From an uncultured Bacteroidales bacterium (GTDB lineage Bacteria; Bacteroidota; Bacteroidia; Bacteroidales; Marinilabiliaceae): a DNA stretch of 23,563 nucleotides. The position numbers and the translations under genes are program-made. The notes under the pieces were generated by a model that did not search any database, was not told the DNA's origin, and worked only from the letters and a program-made list of their open reading frames with translations. The stretch covers positions 1-23,563 of the forward strand of contig CALAVC010000056.1 of assembly GCA_937892095.1 (NCBI GenBank), in the 5' to 3' direction. Positions 1 to 8,191 of this stretch are shown piece by piece; within the stretch, counting starts at the first letter, position 1; each line of letters begins with the position of its first letter.

Positions 1-135
1 GGGGGGGGGTAATTATTTCTATTTGTTTTTAGCAACTTTCATCATAGCTCTGCGAATCTTTACAAATAGGTTTTACACACAAAACCGTCAAAAGGTTACA
101 ATATATCTATCGAATCTTTTTTGTATTATCAGAAT
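1..135. other. non-coding left edge of window, begins with a run of nine G
   Basis: This stretch lies downstream of the hsdR stop codon. I see no gene in it. It starts with nine consecutive G, which may be a contig-end or sequencing artefact. A short direct repeat CGAATCTTT occurs near 54 and near 112. Read on the minus strand there are only very short open stretches and no convincing hairpin terminator. Confidence 0.5.
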
Positions 136-3102
136 CTAATTCATCGAATTGCCTGTCACGTAGAGATACATGGCGACAACAACTTGAATGGCGGTGTCAA
201 TCTCTTGCTCAGAAGTTGTCGGAGCTATATGAGCACTGTCGTTACGCCAAACTCGCACCATGCTCAAGTAGTCTTTGAACCTCTTGTCGGCTTCGTCTTC
301 AGAATATTTGAGTCGCTTCAAACATGGCGTTTGGAAAACACAGTCTGCCAAAGTTGCTTTCTGCCCTTCTTGCCCTGGCTTGGTGCAGACAATCTCTTCG
401 TGATTCTTCAGATAGTAGACTTTCTTCAAGAATACTTCAAAACGACTAACAAGCACGTTGAAATACTGCTTCTTGTCTACCAAAGAGACCTTCGTCGGAC
501 TGCAATAAAGATGGTTGAAAGCCTTTTGGATTACGTCGTTAGCGCCATCCATATCATCGGTAGTCTTGGCCGCAATAATCTCAACTAACCTATCTGCTAT
601 CTGTTCTTTGTTCGTCAACATTACTGGGAACACAGATAGCTCGCGCTCTATTGTGGGCAGAATCTTCTGTTTGAATCGCTCAGGATTGAAGATAAGCTCA
701 TCTTCTTCGCGGAATTTCAAATACATCAGATCAGCCATTTGCGTCATGATGCTGCTGTATAGCTCTTTGTTTTGGAATAGGCGATCGAATGCGCCCACGC
801 TATCATCGTAGCATTGCTGTGCAGCCTTCTCGAAAATATCGGGGAAGATACTCTCTGCGAACTGCTTGGGGTCGTTATTCTTAGCCTGCTTTGTCAACTT
901 CTTCTTAACGGAAGCTTGCGTCAACTTGTCGTAGATAGCCTCCACAATAACGCGGTCGGCAGGCGAGAAGTTGCCTTTGAACATTATGTTCACCTTATCG
1001 ATAATGTTGGAGAGCAAATCTGTATTCTCATCGGGCTTGCCGCCACCTTTCACATTCTCACATTTGATGCCTCCTTGCCCTTTTTCGAGGGCTATTTGCT
1101 GTGTCTCGCCAGCTTCAATACGCGAGTTGATGAGCTGAATCTGCTTGTTCAAATCCACCTTTTCGTATGGCGTCTTAGGTAGCAAACGGGAAAGCAGGTC
1201 GCAGAAGATATACGTCTTATACAAAGTTCTGTCGTAGGTTCGTTCAACCTGCGCCATGTATGCATAGAATCGGACGAAGTTCTTGATGAGAGAGCGCACC
1301 TTGAATTGCGTCTCTTCGTCAATAAGTTCAAAGCGGGCAACGATGGGTCTAAATGCATTGCTCAGCTTCGCAAGTCTGCTCTTGTCGCCCTTAGTCTCCG
1401 AAGCCAACTTGTATATAGATTCCTCGTCTGCATTGTTCCAAAGGTGAAACTGCGCAATGTCATTGCGGAAATTATAGATGCCATTCACATCGACTGGTCG
1501 TATCAGTTCCGTGGCCGTGTAGAAGGGCTCAAACGATTTCTTGATTGACTCTGGAGAGTTCACAAAGTCCAACACGTATGTGTCTTTTTTGTCCTTGTGC
1601 GAACGGTTCAGACGGCTCAATGTCTGTACGGCTTTTACGTCTCTCAACTTCTTGTCTACAAACATGGTGTGGAGCAACGGCTCGTCGAAGCCTGTCTGAT
1701 ACTTGTCGGCCACCACCAACATGTTATACATGTCGCTTGAGAAATACAGCGGCAGGCGCTCTTCGCTAATATGCAAGTCGTCGTTACTGTTCAGCTGAGA
1801 TTCTGTGTACTCCGTCTCGCCATACTTCACCTTGCCCGAGAAGGCTACCATTGGGTGAACATCGGTATAGCCTTTGTCCTCGCAGTACTTCTTTATCTGC
1901 ATAAAGTAGCGCAGCGCATGAGCACGACTCGACGTTACCACCATTGCTTTGGCCATGCCCTGCATGGCATTCAATGTTACTTGACGAAATTTTTCCACAA
2001 TGATTTCTGTCTTCTGATTGATGACATGCTGGTGGTTGTCGTGATAAGCTTTCACGGCTTTCGTTGCAGGAGTCTCTTCGTAGGTAGGATCTTGTTCTAT
2101 CCGCTTTTGTATCTCGTACGTAACGCTGTATGGCGTGTATTGTAGCAACACATCCTTTATAAAGCCCTCTTCTATGGCTTGAAGCATAGAGTATATATGG
2201 AATGCCCTGTACTTATCTTCTTCTGGAGTTTTACCTTTCTCAACCAATACACCGAACGTTTGAAGTGTCTTGGGCTTTGGCGTGGCCGTAAAGGCATAGA
2301 ACGACAAGTTGCCGTGCTTCCCTTGGGCCAGCAAGTCCTCCATCATGCTGTCGCGTTCTTTCTCCAACTCTTCCTCCGTTTTTTCTTCAAGTTCGGCCAT
2401 TTCGCGCAATGCTTCGTCAGTGTCGGCCAATGCCGTCTTTACCTTCTCCGCACTCTTTCCGCTCTGACTGCTGTGTGCTTCGTCTACTACGATGGCATAG
2501 CGCTTGCCGCTTCTCGATGTCACCTCCTGGTAAATTACGGGGAAACGGTGTAGTGTGCATACTACAATTCTTGCCGCACCATCGTTTATCACGTCGCGCA
2601 ACTTGGTCGATGGATCTTTGTCGGTTATCGTCTCTATCTGACCTTCTATATGGTCGAAGCCAAGTATGGTAGTCTGCAACTGAGAGTTGAGTACACGACG
2701 GTCGGTAATTACAAACACAGCATCGAAGATGCTCTTTTGGTTGGCATCGTGAAGTGCTGCCAAACGGTAAGTTAGCCACGCTATAGAGTTCGATTTGCCC
2801 GAGCCTGCCGAGTGTTGTATCAGGTAGTTCTTGCCGCTGCCGTTCGCTTCGGTGTCGGCAAGAAGCTTCTCTACCACGTCGAGCTGATGATAACGTGGGA
2901 AGATTATCTTCACCGATGTCTCTTTCTGCTCCTTTATCTTGCCATGCTTGTCGCGCACAAGTTTTATTTTCTCATCTTCTTGGCGCGAAATGTATCGCTG
3001 CAAGATGCTTAGCAACATCTCGCGGCGCAGCACTCGCTTCCAAAGGTACGAGGTGGCATAGTCGTCTTTGTCTTCGCATTCAGGATTGCCAGCTCCGCCC
3101 AC
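136..3102 (-). CDS. hsdR: type I restriction enzyme HsdR, motor and C-terminal part (downstream of an internal stop)
   Basis: This is the ATP-dependent translocase part of the restriction subunit of a type I restriction-modification enzyme. The piece shows a Walker A loop (AGSGKS, about residues 99-104), the DEAH box of motif II (207-210), the helicase motif III TATP (272-275), and later helicase motifs around QTGFDEP and QTLSRLNR. It is in the same frame as the upstream N-terminal piece (3124-3774), and only one TAG codon (3124-3126) separates them. The GTG at 3100-3102 is merely the first possible start after that stop and falls inside a Gly-rich linker (GGAGN) that is internal in homologues, so it is probably not a true start. 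Joined, the subunit would be about 1,212 residues, longer than the roughly 1,000-1,050 of classic HsdR. The extra length is at the C-terminus, where the last ~120 residues carry a WRNDSAH motif (R-x4-H) resembling HEPN domains. Stop codon is TAG. Family assignment is certain; expression as a separate protein is doubtful. Confidence 0.9.
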   Translation of the reverse strand: MGGAGNPECEDKDDYATSYLWKRVLRREMLLSILQRYISRQEDEKIKLVRDKHGKIKEQKETSVKIIFPRYHQLDVVEKLLADTEANGSGKNYLIQHSAGSGKSNSIAWLTYRLAALHDANQKSIFDAVFVITDRRVLNSQLQTTILGFDHIEGQIETITDKDPSTKLRDVINDGAARIVVCTLHRFPVIYQEVTSRSGKRYAIVVDEAHSSQSGKSAEKVKTALADTDEALREMAELEEKTEEELEKERDSMMEDLLAQGKHGNLSFYAFTATPKPKTLQTFGVLVEKGKTPEEDKYRAFHIYSMLQAIEEGFIKDVLLQYTPYSVTYEIQKRIEQDPTYEETPATKAVKAYHDNHQHVINQKTEIIVEKFRQVTLNAMQGMAKAMVVTSSRAHALRYFMQIKKYCEDKGYTDVHPMVAFSGKVKYGETEYTESQLNSNDDLHISEERLPLYFSSDMYNMLVVADKYQTGFDEPLLHTMFVDKKLRDVKAVQTLSRLNRSHKDKKDTYVLDFVNSPESIKKSFEPFYTATELIRPVDVNGIYNFRNDIAQFHLWNNADEESIYKLASETKGDKSRLAKLSNAFRPIVARFELIDEETQFKVRSLIKNFVRFYAYMAQVERTYDRTLYKTYIFCDLLSRLLPKTPYEKVDLNKQIQLINSRIEAGETQQIALEKGQGGIKCENVKGGGKPDENTDLLSNIIDKVNIMFKGNFSPADRVIVEAIYDKLTQASVKKKLTKQAKNNDPKQFAESIFPDIFEKAAQQCYDDSVGAFDRLFQNKELYSSIMTQMADLMYLKFREEDELIFNPERFKQKILPTIERELSVFPVMLTNKEQIADRLVEIIAAKTTDDMDGANDVIQKAFNHLYCSPTKVSLVDKKQYFNVLVSRFEVFLKKVYYLKNHEEIVCTKPGQEGQKATLADCVFQTPCLKRLKYSEDEADKRFKDYLSMVRVWRNDSAHIAPTTSEQEIDTAIQVVVAMYLYVTGNSMN

Positions 3103-3123
3103 GTTGCCAGCCCCACCACTGCC

Positions 3124-3126
3124 CTA
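3124..3126 (-). other. in-frame amber codon splitting hsdR
   Basis: The plus strand reads CTA, which is TAG on the coding strand. It lies in frame between the two hsdR pieces, with no frameshift (the distance to the downstream frame is a multiple of three). A C-to-T transition in a Gln CAG codon would create it. Confidence 0.9.
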
Positions 3127-3774
3127 GTTGTAGGGCATGAAGTATGTCTTCTCCTTCTTTAGCTCGGTGGCCATTATGGCCTCGTAGAGGTCCACCCCAA
3201 AGTAGGCCAAAATGCGTGTATTGAAGTGGAATAGCAGCTCGGCTGGGTCGCGGTCGTTCATCCACTGGCGGCGCGAGTTCTCCACGTTCTGACCTGTAAG
3301 TTGGTTCTTCAACTCCAATGCCACAACGGGTATGCCGTTCAACGACAACACCATGTCTATAGTGTTGCTATTCTGTGTACTATAGGCAAACTGACGAGTA
3401 ACTTGAAGTATGTTCTGGCGGTATTTCAGCATCAGGTTCTCGTTGAGTTCCGATGCTGGACGGAAGTAGCACACCTTCAGCTTTATGCCCAAATCGTCGA
3501 TGCCGTTGCGCAAGACCCAAATAAGACCGTAGCGCACTACATTCTCGTGGAAAACTTGGTAGAGGCGGCTTTCTGCTTTGGCTCCATACTTACGCACGTA
3601 CCGATCCCACTCTTTATGTTGTGTGGTTGCCAAAAATCTCATAAGCACCGTCATGTCTATGGCGCGCTCCTTGTCGTATGTCTTTTGGCTGCCTTTCTCG
3701 TAGCCGCCCGTCTCCAAAAGCCATTGCTCAATGTCGGCTTCAAACTGTTTTTCTTTCAGGTCCTCGTAGTTCAT
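3124..3774 (-). CDS. hsdR: type I restriction enzyme HsdR, N-terminal nuclease part ending at an internal TAG
   Basis: This is the N-terminal endonuclease domain (HSDR_N type) of the restriction subunit. The PD-(D/E)xK site is visible: D140 (NTID), then E154 and K156 in the strand VVALELK, followed by the conserved QNVENSRRQ segment (about 162-170) that type I nucleases share. The start ATG at 3774 lies 13 nt downstream of the hsdS stop, which fits one operon with hsdM and hsdS. The piece ends MPYN-TAG. The next codons in the same frame encode GSGGAGNVGGAGNPE, the linker expected inside HsdR, and as I recall homologues read FMPFNQGS here, so the stop replaces a Gln codon (CAG to TAG). As written the product is a nuclease domain without its motor and should not restrict DNA. 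A sequencing error cannot be excluded. Confidence 0.9.
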   Translation of the reverse strand: MNYEDLKEKQFEADIEQWLLETGGYEKGSQKTYDKERAIDMTVLMRFLATTQHKEWDRYVRKYGAKAESRLYQVFHENVVRYGLIWVLRNGIDDLGIKLKVCYFRPASELNENLMLKYRQNILQVTRQFAYSTQNSNTIDMVLSLNGIPVVALELKNQLTGQNVENSRRQWMNDRDPAELLFHFNTRILAYFGVDLYEAIMATELKKEKTYFMPYN

Positions 3775-3787
3775 GTCTTCGTTGTTT

Positions 3788-4816
3788 TTAGTCTATAGTT
3801 GTTTTACCCGTTACAGCCTCGTAGATTACGCTATTTTTGTACTCTTTCAGCTGCTCTATCTTCTGCTGCTTCAAGGCCATAAGAGAGTCTATCTCGGCGC
3901 ACTTTGTGTCGAGATATGATGCTATGGCTTGCTGCTCAGGGAGAGGTGGAAGAAGCAATGTAGTCTGCTTTATTATTGTTTGTGAAACACTAAACACTTT
4001 TATTCCTGAGACACGACATCTTATTTGGCTCCTCCAACAATTGGTTAAGAACAAGTATGCAAGATATGTGTTGGATTCTTTCCTCTTGCTAAATGCCACA
4101 ACAGAATGATAGCCAGCATATAAACCTATTTCCTTGTCTATATACACACAATTCCCACAACCATCCAAATCTTCGGAAGTATCGGCAAATATGAAATCTC
4201 CAACATAAACTCTTGACGAATTACCTCCTTCGGCAACTTCATCAGGAATGAACCTAATTAGTTCATCATCAATGCGAGTTCCTTTATTTATTTTGGAATG
4301 TACCTGACCATAACTAATAACAGGAATTCCTTCGCTTACTAAATCTGCTTTAGTAAATGACAGTCCTTTTCCTGTTCTAAAAATCTCTTTGAAAGGCGCT
4401 ACCTTCCACCCCCTCGGCACATCCCCAATCCACTCTATGCCACTATCTTTATATTGTCTTTCCATTATTCTATCTCTATGTTTTCTTAAAAGTGCAACGC
4501 TCCGTTGCACTTTTGAATCACAGTCTTTATACCGCTCATAAAATGTTTTCATGTACCATAAGTTACGAGGCGATACTCCCATCGTGGGATACTGCTGCTT
4601 TAGGTCTACGGATAAGCGTTTGACAACTTGGCTTCCATGGCTGCTTTCAATTTTCTTCTCATGAAGCAACTTGCCTATTTCCCAATACGCATTGCTCACT
4701 GTCGCTGTCAAGTGGCGAGCAATGTCAGAGCGTGCATTTTCAATTACTGCTACTGCCTGTAGCAATATTTCGTTATACTCCTGTTCGCTTAACGCGAGTA
4801 TGTCTTCTTTTGCCAT
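3788..4816 (-). CDS. hsdS: DUF1016_N-HsdS fusion: half-size type I specificity subunit
   Basis: The protein has 342 residues and two unlike parts. Residues ~12-110 match the DUF1016 N-terminal domain (YhcG-type PD-(D/E)xK nuclease family): WEIGKLLHEKK, then HGSQVVKRLSVDLKQQYP, then SPRNLWYMKTFYE. The nuclease part of that family is absent: the match stops at VQRSVALL, just where I expect the usual PWGHN to begin. From M118 the sequence is a type I specificity protein: KDSGIEWIGDVPRGWKV entry, one target-recognition domain (~125-290), the LPPLPEQQAIASYLD hinge and a coiled-coil helix (~300-335). Only one target-recognition domain is present instead of two, so two copies would be needed per enzyme, as in known half-S subunits. 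An internal ATG at 4465 could start a conventional half-HsdS of 225 residues. The gene sits 55 nt after hsdM and 13 nt before hsdR. The DUF1016 part may act as an extra DNA- or protein-binding module, which is inference. Confidence 0.85.
   Translation of the reverse strand: MAKEDILALSEQEYNEILLQAVAVIENARSDIARHLTATVSNAYWEIGKLLHEKKIESSHGSQVVKRLSVDLKQQYPTMGVSPRNLWYMKTFYERYKDCDSKVQRSVALLRKHRDRIMERQYKDSGIEWIGDVPRGWKVAPFKEIFRTGKGLSFTKADLVSEGIPVISYGQVHSKINKGTRIDDELIRFIPDEVAEGGNSSRVYVGDFIFADTSEDLDGCGNCVYIDKEIGLYAGYHSVVAFSKRKESNTYLAYLFLTNCWRSQIRCRVSGIKVFSVSQTIIKQTTLLLPPLPEQQAIASYLDTKCAEIDSLMALKQQKIEQLKEYKNSVIYEAVTGKTTID
4488..4514. repeat. 12-bp perfect inverted repeat inside hsdS, at the domain junction
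   Basis: The arms AAAAGTGCAACG (4488-4499) and CGTTGCACTTTT (4503-4514) are exact reverse complements separated by only CTC. The repeat encodes KVQRSVALL of the fusion protein, precisely where DUF1016 similarity ends and just before the HsdS part. It could be a recombination scar, a mobile palindromic repeat, or a hairpin in the mRNA. Confidence 0.8.
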
Positions 4817-4871
4817 AATGTCAATCCTCTTTCCCGTTCTCTTGTTGAACTTTTATCTTGCGTTCTTCCAT

Positions 4872-6878
4872 TTATCTACCCATTATTTTCGTCATCAACT
4901 CGTTCTCCTGCCGCTCCAAGTCTTTGAGCATCTTGAATATCTCGCTGCTGGGGCGTGGCGGCGTGTAGCGATAGAACTCGCGAGTGAACGGAATCTCGTA
5001 GCCAATGCGTGTCTTCTCCTCGTCCACATGGTAGTCGGGGGCGTATGGAGCCACGTTCTTTAAGAGATAGGTCTGCACGTCTTCCTTCCACCATATAATC
5101 TCAGTGTCGGCAAGATCCGGATCCCACTCAAAATCGCTGTCGCCGACGCTCAGCGGCTTTTTGTGCGCAGGCTCCTGCTCAGCGTCCACCATGCCAAGAT
5201 ATTTGCGGATAAGCTTTGTATGAGTAGCACTAAACGAAATCTTGTTCTGTTTTAGCAGCGTAAAGAGTGCAAAATCGTCCACTGCATGACCATTCAACTT
5301 CTCGCGCCAACAGTCGACAACCTGCCGTAGATAGTCCTCGTCGGCTTTCTTGAGCTTGGCATCTTGTGGCATAGCAAGGTCGCGATATATGAGTCGCAAC
5401 GGGCGGTCGATAAATATCTTGCGATACTTGAAGTCGTCGTTGTCTTTCACTCGGCTCTCCACCTGCACCTCCACACCGTCTATCGTCGTGGCTTTATACA
5501 CAAAGTTGTTGAAGCCACGGTAGGCTTGCACAATAAGGTTTCTACAGAAATCGGAAATCTCCACACGCTTATTGCCCAGTGGCTTACGACGCTTCTCGGA
5601 GCATTGGCTTGCATCAATCAGTTGCACCTTGCCACGGCGCTCTTTGGCTTTGTTCTTGGTAACGACCCAAACGTAGGTAGCTATGCCAGTGTTGTAGAAG
5701 AGGTCGGTAGGCAATTGCACAATGGCTTCGAGCCAGTCGTTGTCGAGCAAGTAGCCGCGAATGTTGCTCTCGCCGCTGCCAGCATCGCCTTTGAAGAGGC
5801 TGGAACCGTTCTGGATAATGGCCATGCGCCCTGAGTCTTTTAGCTTGGCAAGACCATTGAGCAAGAAAAGCATCTGACCATCGCCAATGGCGGGTAGCCC
5901 AGGTTCAAAACGACCTGCGCCTCCAAGAAGATATTCCTTTTCGACACTCTCCTTAGATGTCTTCCATTCAATACCGAAAGGCGGATTAGAGATTATATAG
6001 TCGAACTTATATCCTGCGAACTGGTCGTTGCCCAACGTGTCGCCCTGCCGCATATTGTCAGCAATGCCACCACGAATCAACGTGTCGGCCTTGGCAATAG
6101 CAAAAGTCTGGTTGTTCAACTCCTGACCGTAGCTGGTTAATTCTGCATCGGGGTCTATCTGAAGAAATCGGTCTGTCAGGCAAGAAAGCATCTGGCTTGT
6201 GCCCATAGCCATGTCATAGATAGTGGCAATAATGCCCTCTTCAGACATGCGCTTTTCGTCGTCGCCCACAAGCAATTCGGCCATTAGGTTTATTATGTCG
6301 CGAGCCGTAAAGTGTGCTCCCGCTTGCTCATCGTAACTCTCTGAGAACTTGCGCACAAGCTCCTCGAATATGTAGCCCATGTCCACACTCGACACCTTGT
6401 CGGCACCAAGATATGCCTTGGTGGTATTGAACTCTTTGAGCACCAAATAAAGAAGCCCATTGTCGGCCATCTTGTCAATCTCCTTTTGAAAGTCCATGCG
6501 GTGAACAATGTCTATAACGTTCTCGGAGAAATGGTTTAAGTACGACTCGAAATTATCCTTTATGTTGTCAGCATCAGCCAATAACGTATCGAATGTGAAT
6601 CTACTCAGATTGTAGAATTTCTGACCAGCAGCACGTTCCAAGAAACCTCGCTTCATCTCGATTCCCTTTTCGTCGAGTTCTTTGTTGGCTTCTAAGACTT
6701 TATCGCGCGTCGGAGCTAACGTGTCTTCAAAACGTTTGATGACACACATTGGTAATATGACATTGCCGTATTCGTGAGGCTTATATACACCCACCAACTT
6801 ATCGGCAATAGCCCATATTAGATTCGCTTTCTCTTGTACGTTGATGGTAGTTTGCTGCTGTTTATCGTCTATACTCAT
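4872..6878 (-). CDS. hsdM: type I restriction-modification DNA methyltransferase HsdM
   Basis: N6-adenine DNA methyltransferase subunit of the type I enzyme, which uses S-adenosylmethionine. I chose the ATG at 6876-6878 (MSIDDKQQQTT), giving 668 residues and a gap of 35 nt after the WYL gene; the longer open frame back to 7001 runs over that gene and is Arg-rich junk. Visible: N-terminal helical HsdM domain with KANLIWAIADKLVG and the EYGNVILPMCVIKRFE segment (~18-52); GAHFTARDIINLMAELL (~187-203); SAM-binding motif I as YDMAMGTSQML (~221-231), a variant of the usual DPACGTGGML that I recall as typical of this longer HsdM subfamily; and catalytic motif IV NPPF (298-301). Later come GRMAIIQNGSSLF and the DWLEAIVQLP segment. 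The C-terminus (~480-668) contains IGYEIPFTREFY, typical of this group. The gene appears intact, so methylation could persist although hsdR is broken. Confidence 0.95.
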   Translation of the reverse strand: MSIDDKQQQTTINVQEKANLIWAIADKLVGVYKPHEYGNVILPMCVIKRFEDTLAPTRDKVLEANKELDEKGIEMKRGFLERAAGQKFYNLSRFTFDTLLADADNIKDNFESYLNHFSENVIDIVHRMDFQKEIDKMADNGLLYLVLKEFNTTKAYLGADKVSSVDMGYIFEELVRKFSESYDEQAGAHFTARDIINLMAELLVGDDEKRMSEEGIIATIYDMAMGTSQMLSCLTDRFLQIDPDAELTSYGQELNNQTFAIAKADTLIRGGIADNMRQGDTLGNDQFAGYKFDYIISNPPFGIEWKTSKESVEKEYLLGGAGRFEPGLPAIGDGQMLFLLNGLAKLKDSGRMAIIQNGSSLFKGDAGSGESNIRGYLLDNDWLEAIVQLPTDLFYNTGIATYVWVVTKNKAKERRGKVQLIDASQCSEKRRKPLGNKRVEISDFCRNLIVQAYRGFNNFVYKATTIDGVEVQVESRVKDNDDFKYRKIFIDRPLRLIYRDLAMPQDAKLKKADEDYLRQVVDCWREKLNGHAVDDFALFTLLKQNKISFSATHTKLIRKYLGMVDAEQEPAHKKPLSVGDSDFEWDPDLADTEIIWWKEDVQTYLLKNVAPYAPDYHVDEEKTRIGYEIPFTREFYRYTPPRPSSEIFKMLKDLERQENELMTKIMGR

Positions 6879-6913
6879 TGGTCTTCTCAGATTTATATCA
6901 ATGTTATGTAAAG

Positions 6914-7960
6914 TTACTCTCCTTCGGCGCGGTCTATCTTCACAGAAGAATATTTTTTTCTCGCTTGCTCTATTTCCTCCGCTATCCGCTGCCTTAGCCA
7001 CCGAGGCTCAAGCACCTCGACTTGTGACCCAAACGAGAATATTTGAGATTCAAGCTCCTTATTGTGCTTCACCATCAGGCTAATTGTATGCTCATTCTCA
7101 TAAACGACCACTTGCGACGGATGTATCGGTTTCGACTTGACGTATGGGAAACGGTCTTCATCAAATCTAAGCAAGACCCTTTCTATTTTCACTTCCTCTT
7201 TGGGTATCGTCACGCCAACAATGTCGTCAAACATAGTCGAGAAGTCGAATTGTGTATTTGGGACAAAAGCTATGTCTGTGCGTCGCGAAAACCTGACTAT
7301 TCTATCCAGTGCCATGTTTGTGATGTGGTTGCCATACTTAGCGTCCTCCTCAAGTCCAAACAGAAACCAACGGTTATTATACTGCTTCAGATGATACGGA
7401 TGCACAACGCTATTCCTCTCCATACCTTTGTATGACTTGTACGACACCTCAAGTGGCGTATGGCTTACTGCCGAATCTATCAGCTCCGACAGGAATTCAA
7501 TTCCTGTAAGCTTTGCGTTTTGGTCAAAAGCTACAACATTTTCTTTGTTCGACTTGACGCCAAAGCGATATTCCAAATTTGAAATCACCTCTTCCAACCA
7601 CGCATTCCCAGCCACTCCTCTGTATTTACCGAGCATCTCAATCGTTGAGCGCAGCGTTTCCACCTCTTTTACCGACAGCTCGTTCTTGAAGATGGAAAAG
7701 TCCTTATCCTCGTACCTGTAATAACACTTCTTTCCATCACCAGACGGATACGCCCTGATTGGAGCGTCGTACGTAACGCGGTCGCGCATATACTTTATGT
7801 CGTCTCGTATCTGCCTAAGTTGCACATCGGTACCATACATGTCATTTAAAACCTCATTGACTTTGTCAACAAGGTCTTCTATGTAGTATCTGTGAGTGAA
7901 GTCACTGAAACAACGGTCCAGAATCTGGTATCTTAGTTGAGCATTTTTATTTGTAGGCAT
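6914..7960 (-). CDS. WYL-domain transcriptional regulator
   Basis: The 348-residue protein has an N-terminal winged-helix-like part (~1-70, with VQLRQIRDDIKYMRD as likely recognition region) and a WYL domain (~150-230) whose signature appears as NRWFLFG (196-202). A C-terminal WCX-like extension follows (~255-340). WYL proteins bind ligands, often nucleic acids or nucleotides, and regulate phage-defence loci (BrxR, CapW). Position supports this role: it lies 5 nt downstream of the XRE gene and 35 nt upstream of hsdM, all in one direction. I infer that it controls the restriction-modification operon. The exact ligand cannot be told. Confidence 0.88.
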   Translation of the reverse strand: MPTNKNAQLRYQILDRCFSDFTHRYYIEDLVDKVNEVLNDMYGTDVQLRQIRDDIKYMRDRVTYDAPIRAYPSGDGKKCYYRYEDKDFSIFKNELSVKEVETLRSTIEMLGKYRGVAGNAWLEEVISNLEYRFGVKSNKENVVAFDQNAKLTGIEFLSELIDSAVSHTPLEVSYKSYKGMERNSVVHPYHLKQYNNRWFLFGLEEDAKYGNHITNMALDRIVRFSRRTDIAFVPNTQFDFSTMFDDIVGVTIPKEEVKIERVLLRFDEDRFPYVKSKPIHPSQVVVYENEHTISLMVKHNKELESQIFSFGSQVEVLEPRWLRQRIAEEIEQARKKYSSVKIDRAEGE

Positions 7961-7965
7961 ATTGG

Positions 7966-8187
7966 CTATTGTTTGTCAACGGTAGCGTCCATTCTTACAA
8001 GGTCATTTATATCGCATTTTAGGCATTTGGCTATCTCAATCAGATTTTCGAGGCTCGGCTGAGTTGTGTTGGTCACCCATTTGGATATAGTAGCAGGGTC
8101 TTTGTCCAACATTCTTGCCAACTCCTTATTTGTAATCATACGTTCGGCAAGCATCACCTTGATTCTATTAAGAGGTTTACCTTCCAT
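7966..8187 (-). CDS. small XRE-family helix-turn-helix regulator
   Basis: This 73-residue protein is little more than one Cro/C1-type helix-turn-helix: helices around RIKVMLAER, NKELARMLD, PATISKWVTN and SLENLIEIAKCL, ending DINDLVRMD. It is the first gene of the unit XRE - WYL - hsdM - hsdS - hsdR and is followed after 5 nt by the WYL gene. By analogy with the controller (C) proteins of restriction-modification systems it could time expression of the operon, binding the repeats just upstream (8192-8225). That role is inference; the fold is clear. Confidence 0.85.
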   Translation of the reverse strand: MEGKPLNRIKVMLAERMITNKELARMLDKDPATISKWVTNTTQPSLENLIEIAKCLKCDINDLVRMDATVDKQ

Positions 8188-8191
8188 AATA

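Noticed and set aside
1..60. Poly-G start as a regulatory homopolymer (phase variation)
   Set aside because: It lies at the window edge with no gene attached; a contig-end artefact is more likely.
3100..3102. GTG as true start of a separate HsdR motor protein
   Set aside because: It falls within a Gly-rich linker that is internal in HsdR homologues, and there is no ribosome-binding context; it is just the first start after the nonsense codon.
6879..7001. N-terminal extension of HsdM by 41 residues
   Set aside because: The extension overlaps the end of the WYL gene and is Arg-rich without HsdM similarity; homologues fit a start at MSIDDKQ.
136..8187. TAG recoded as glutamine throughout the genome
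   Set aside because: The MFS gene ends at TAG at the expected family length and overlaps the next gene, so TAG functions as a stop here.
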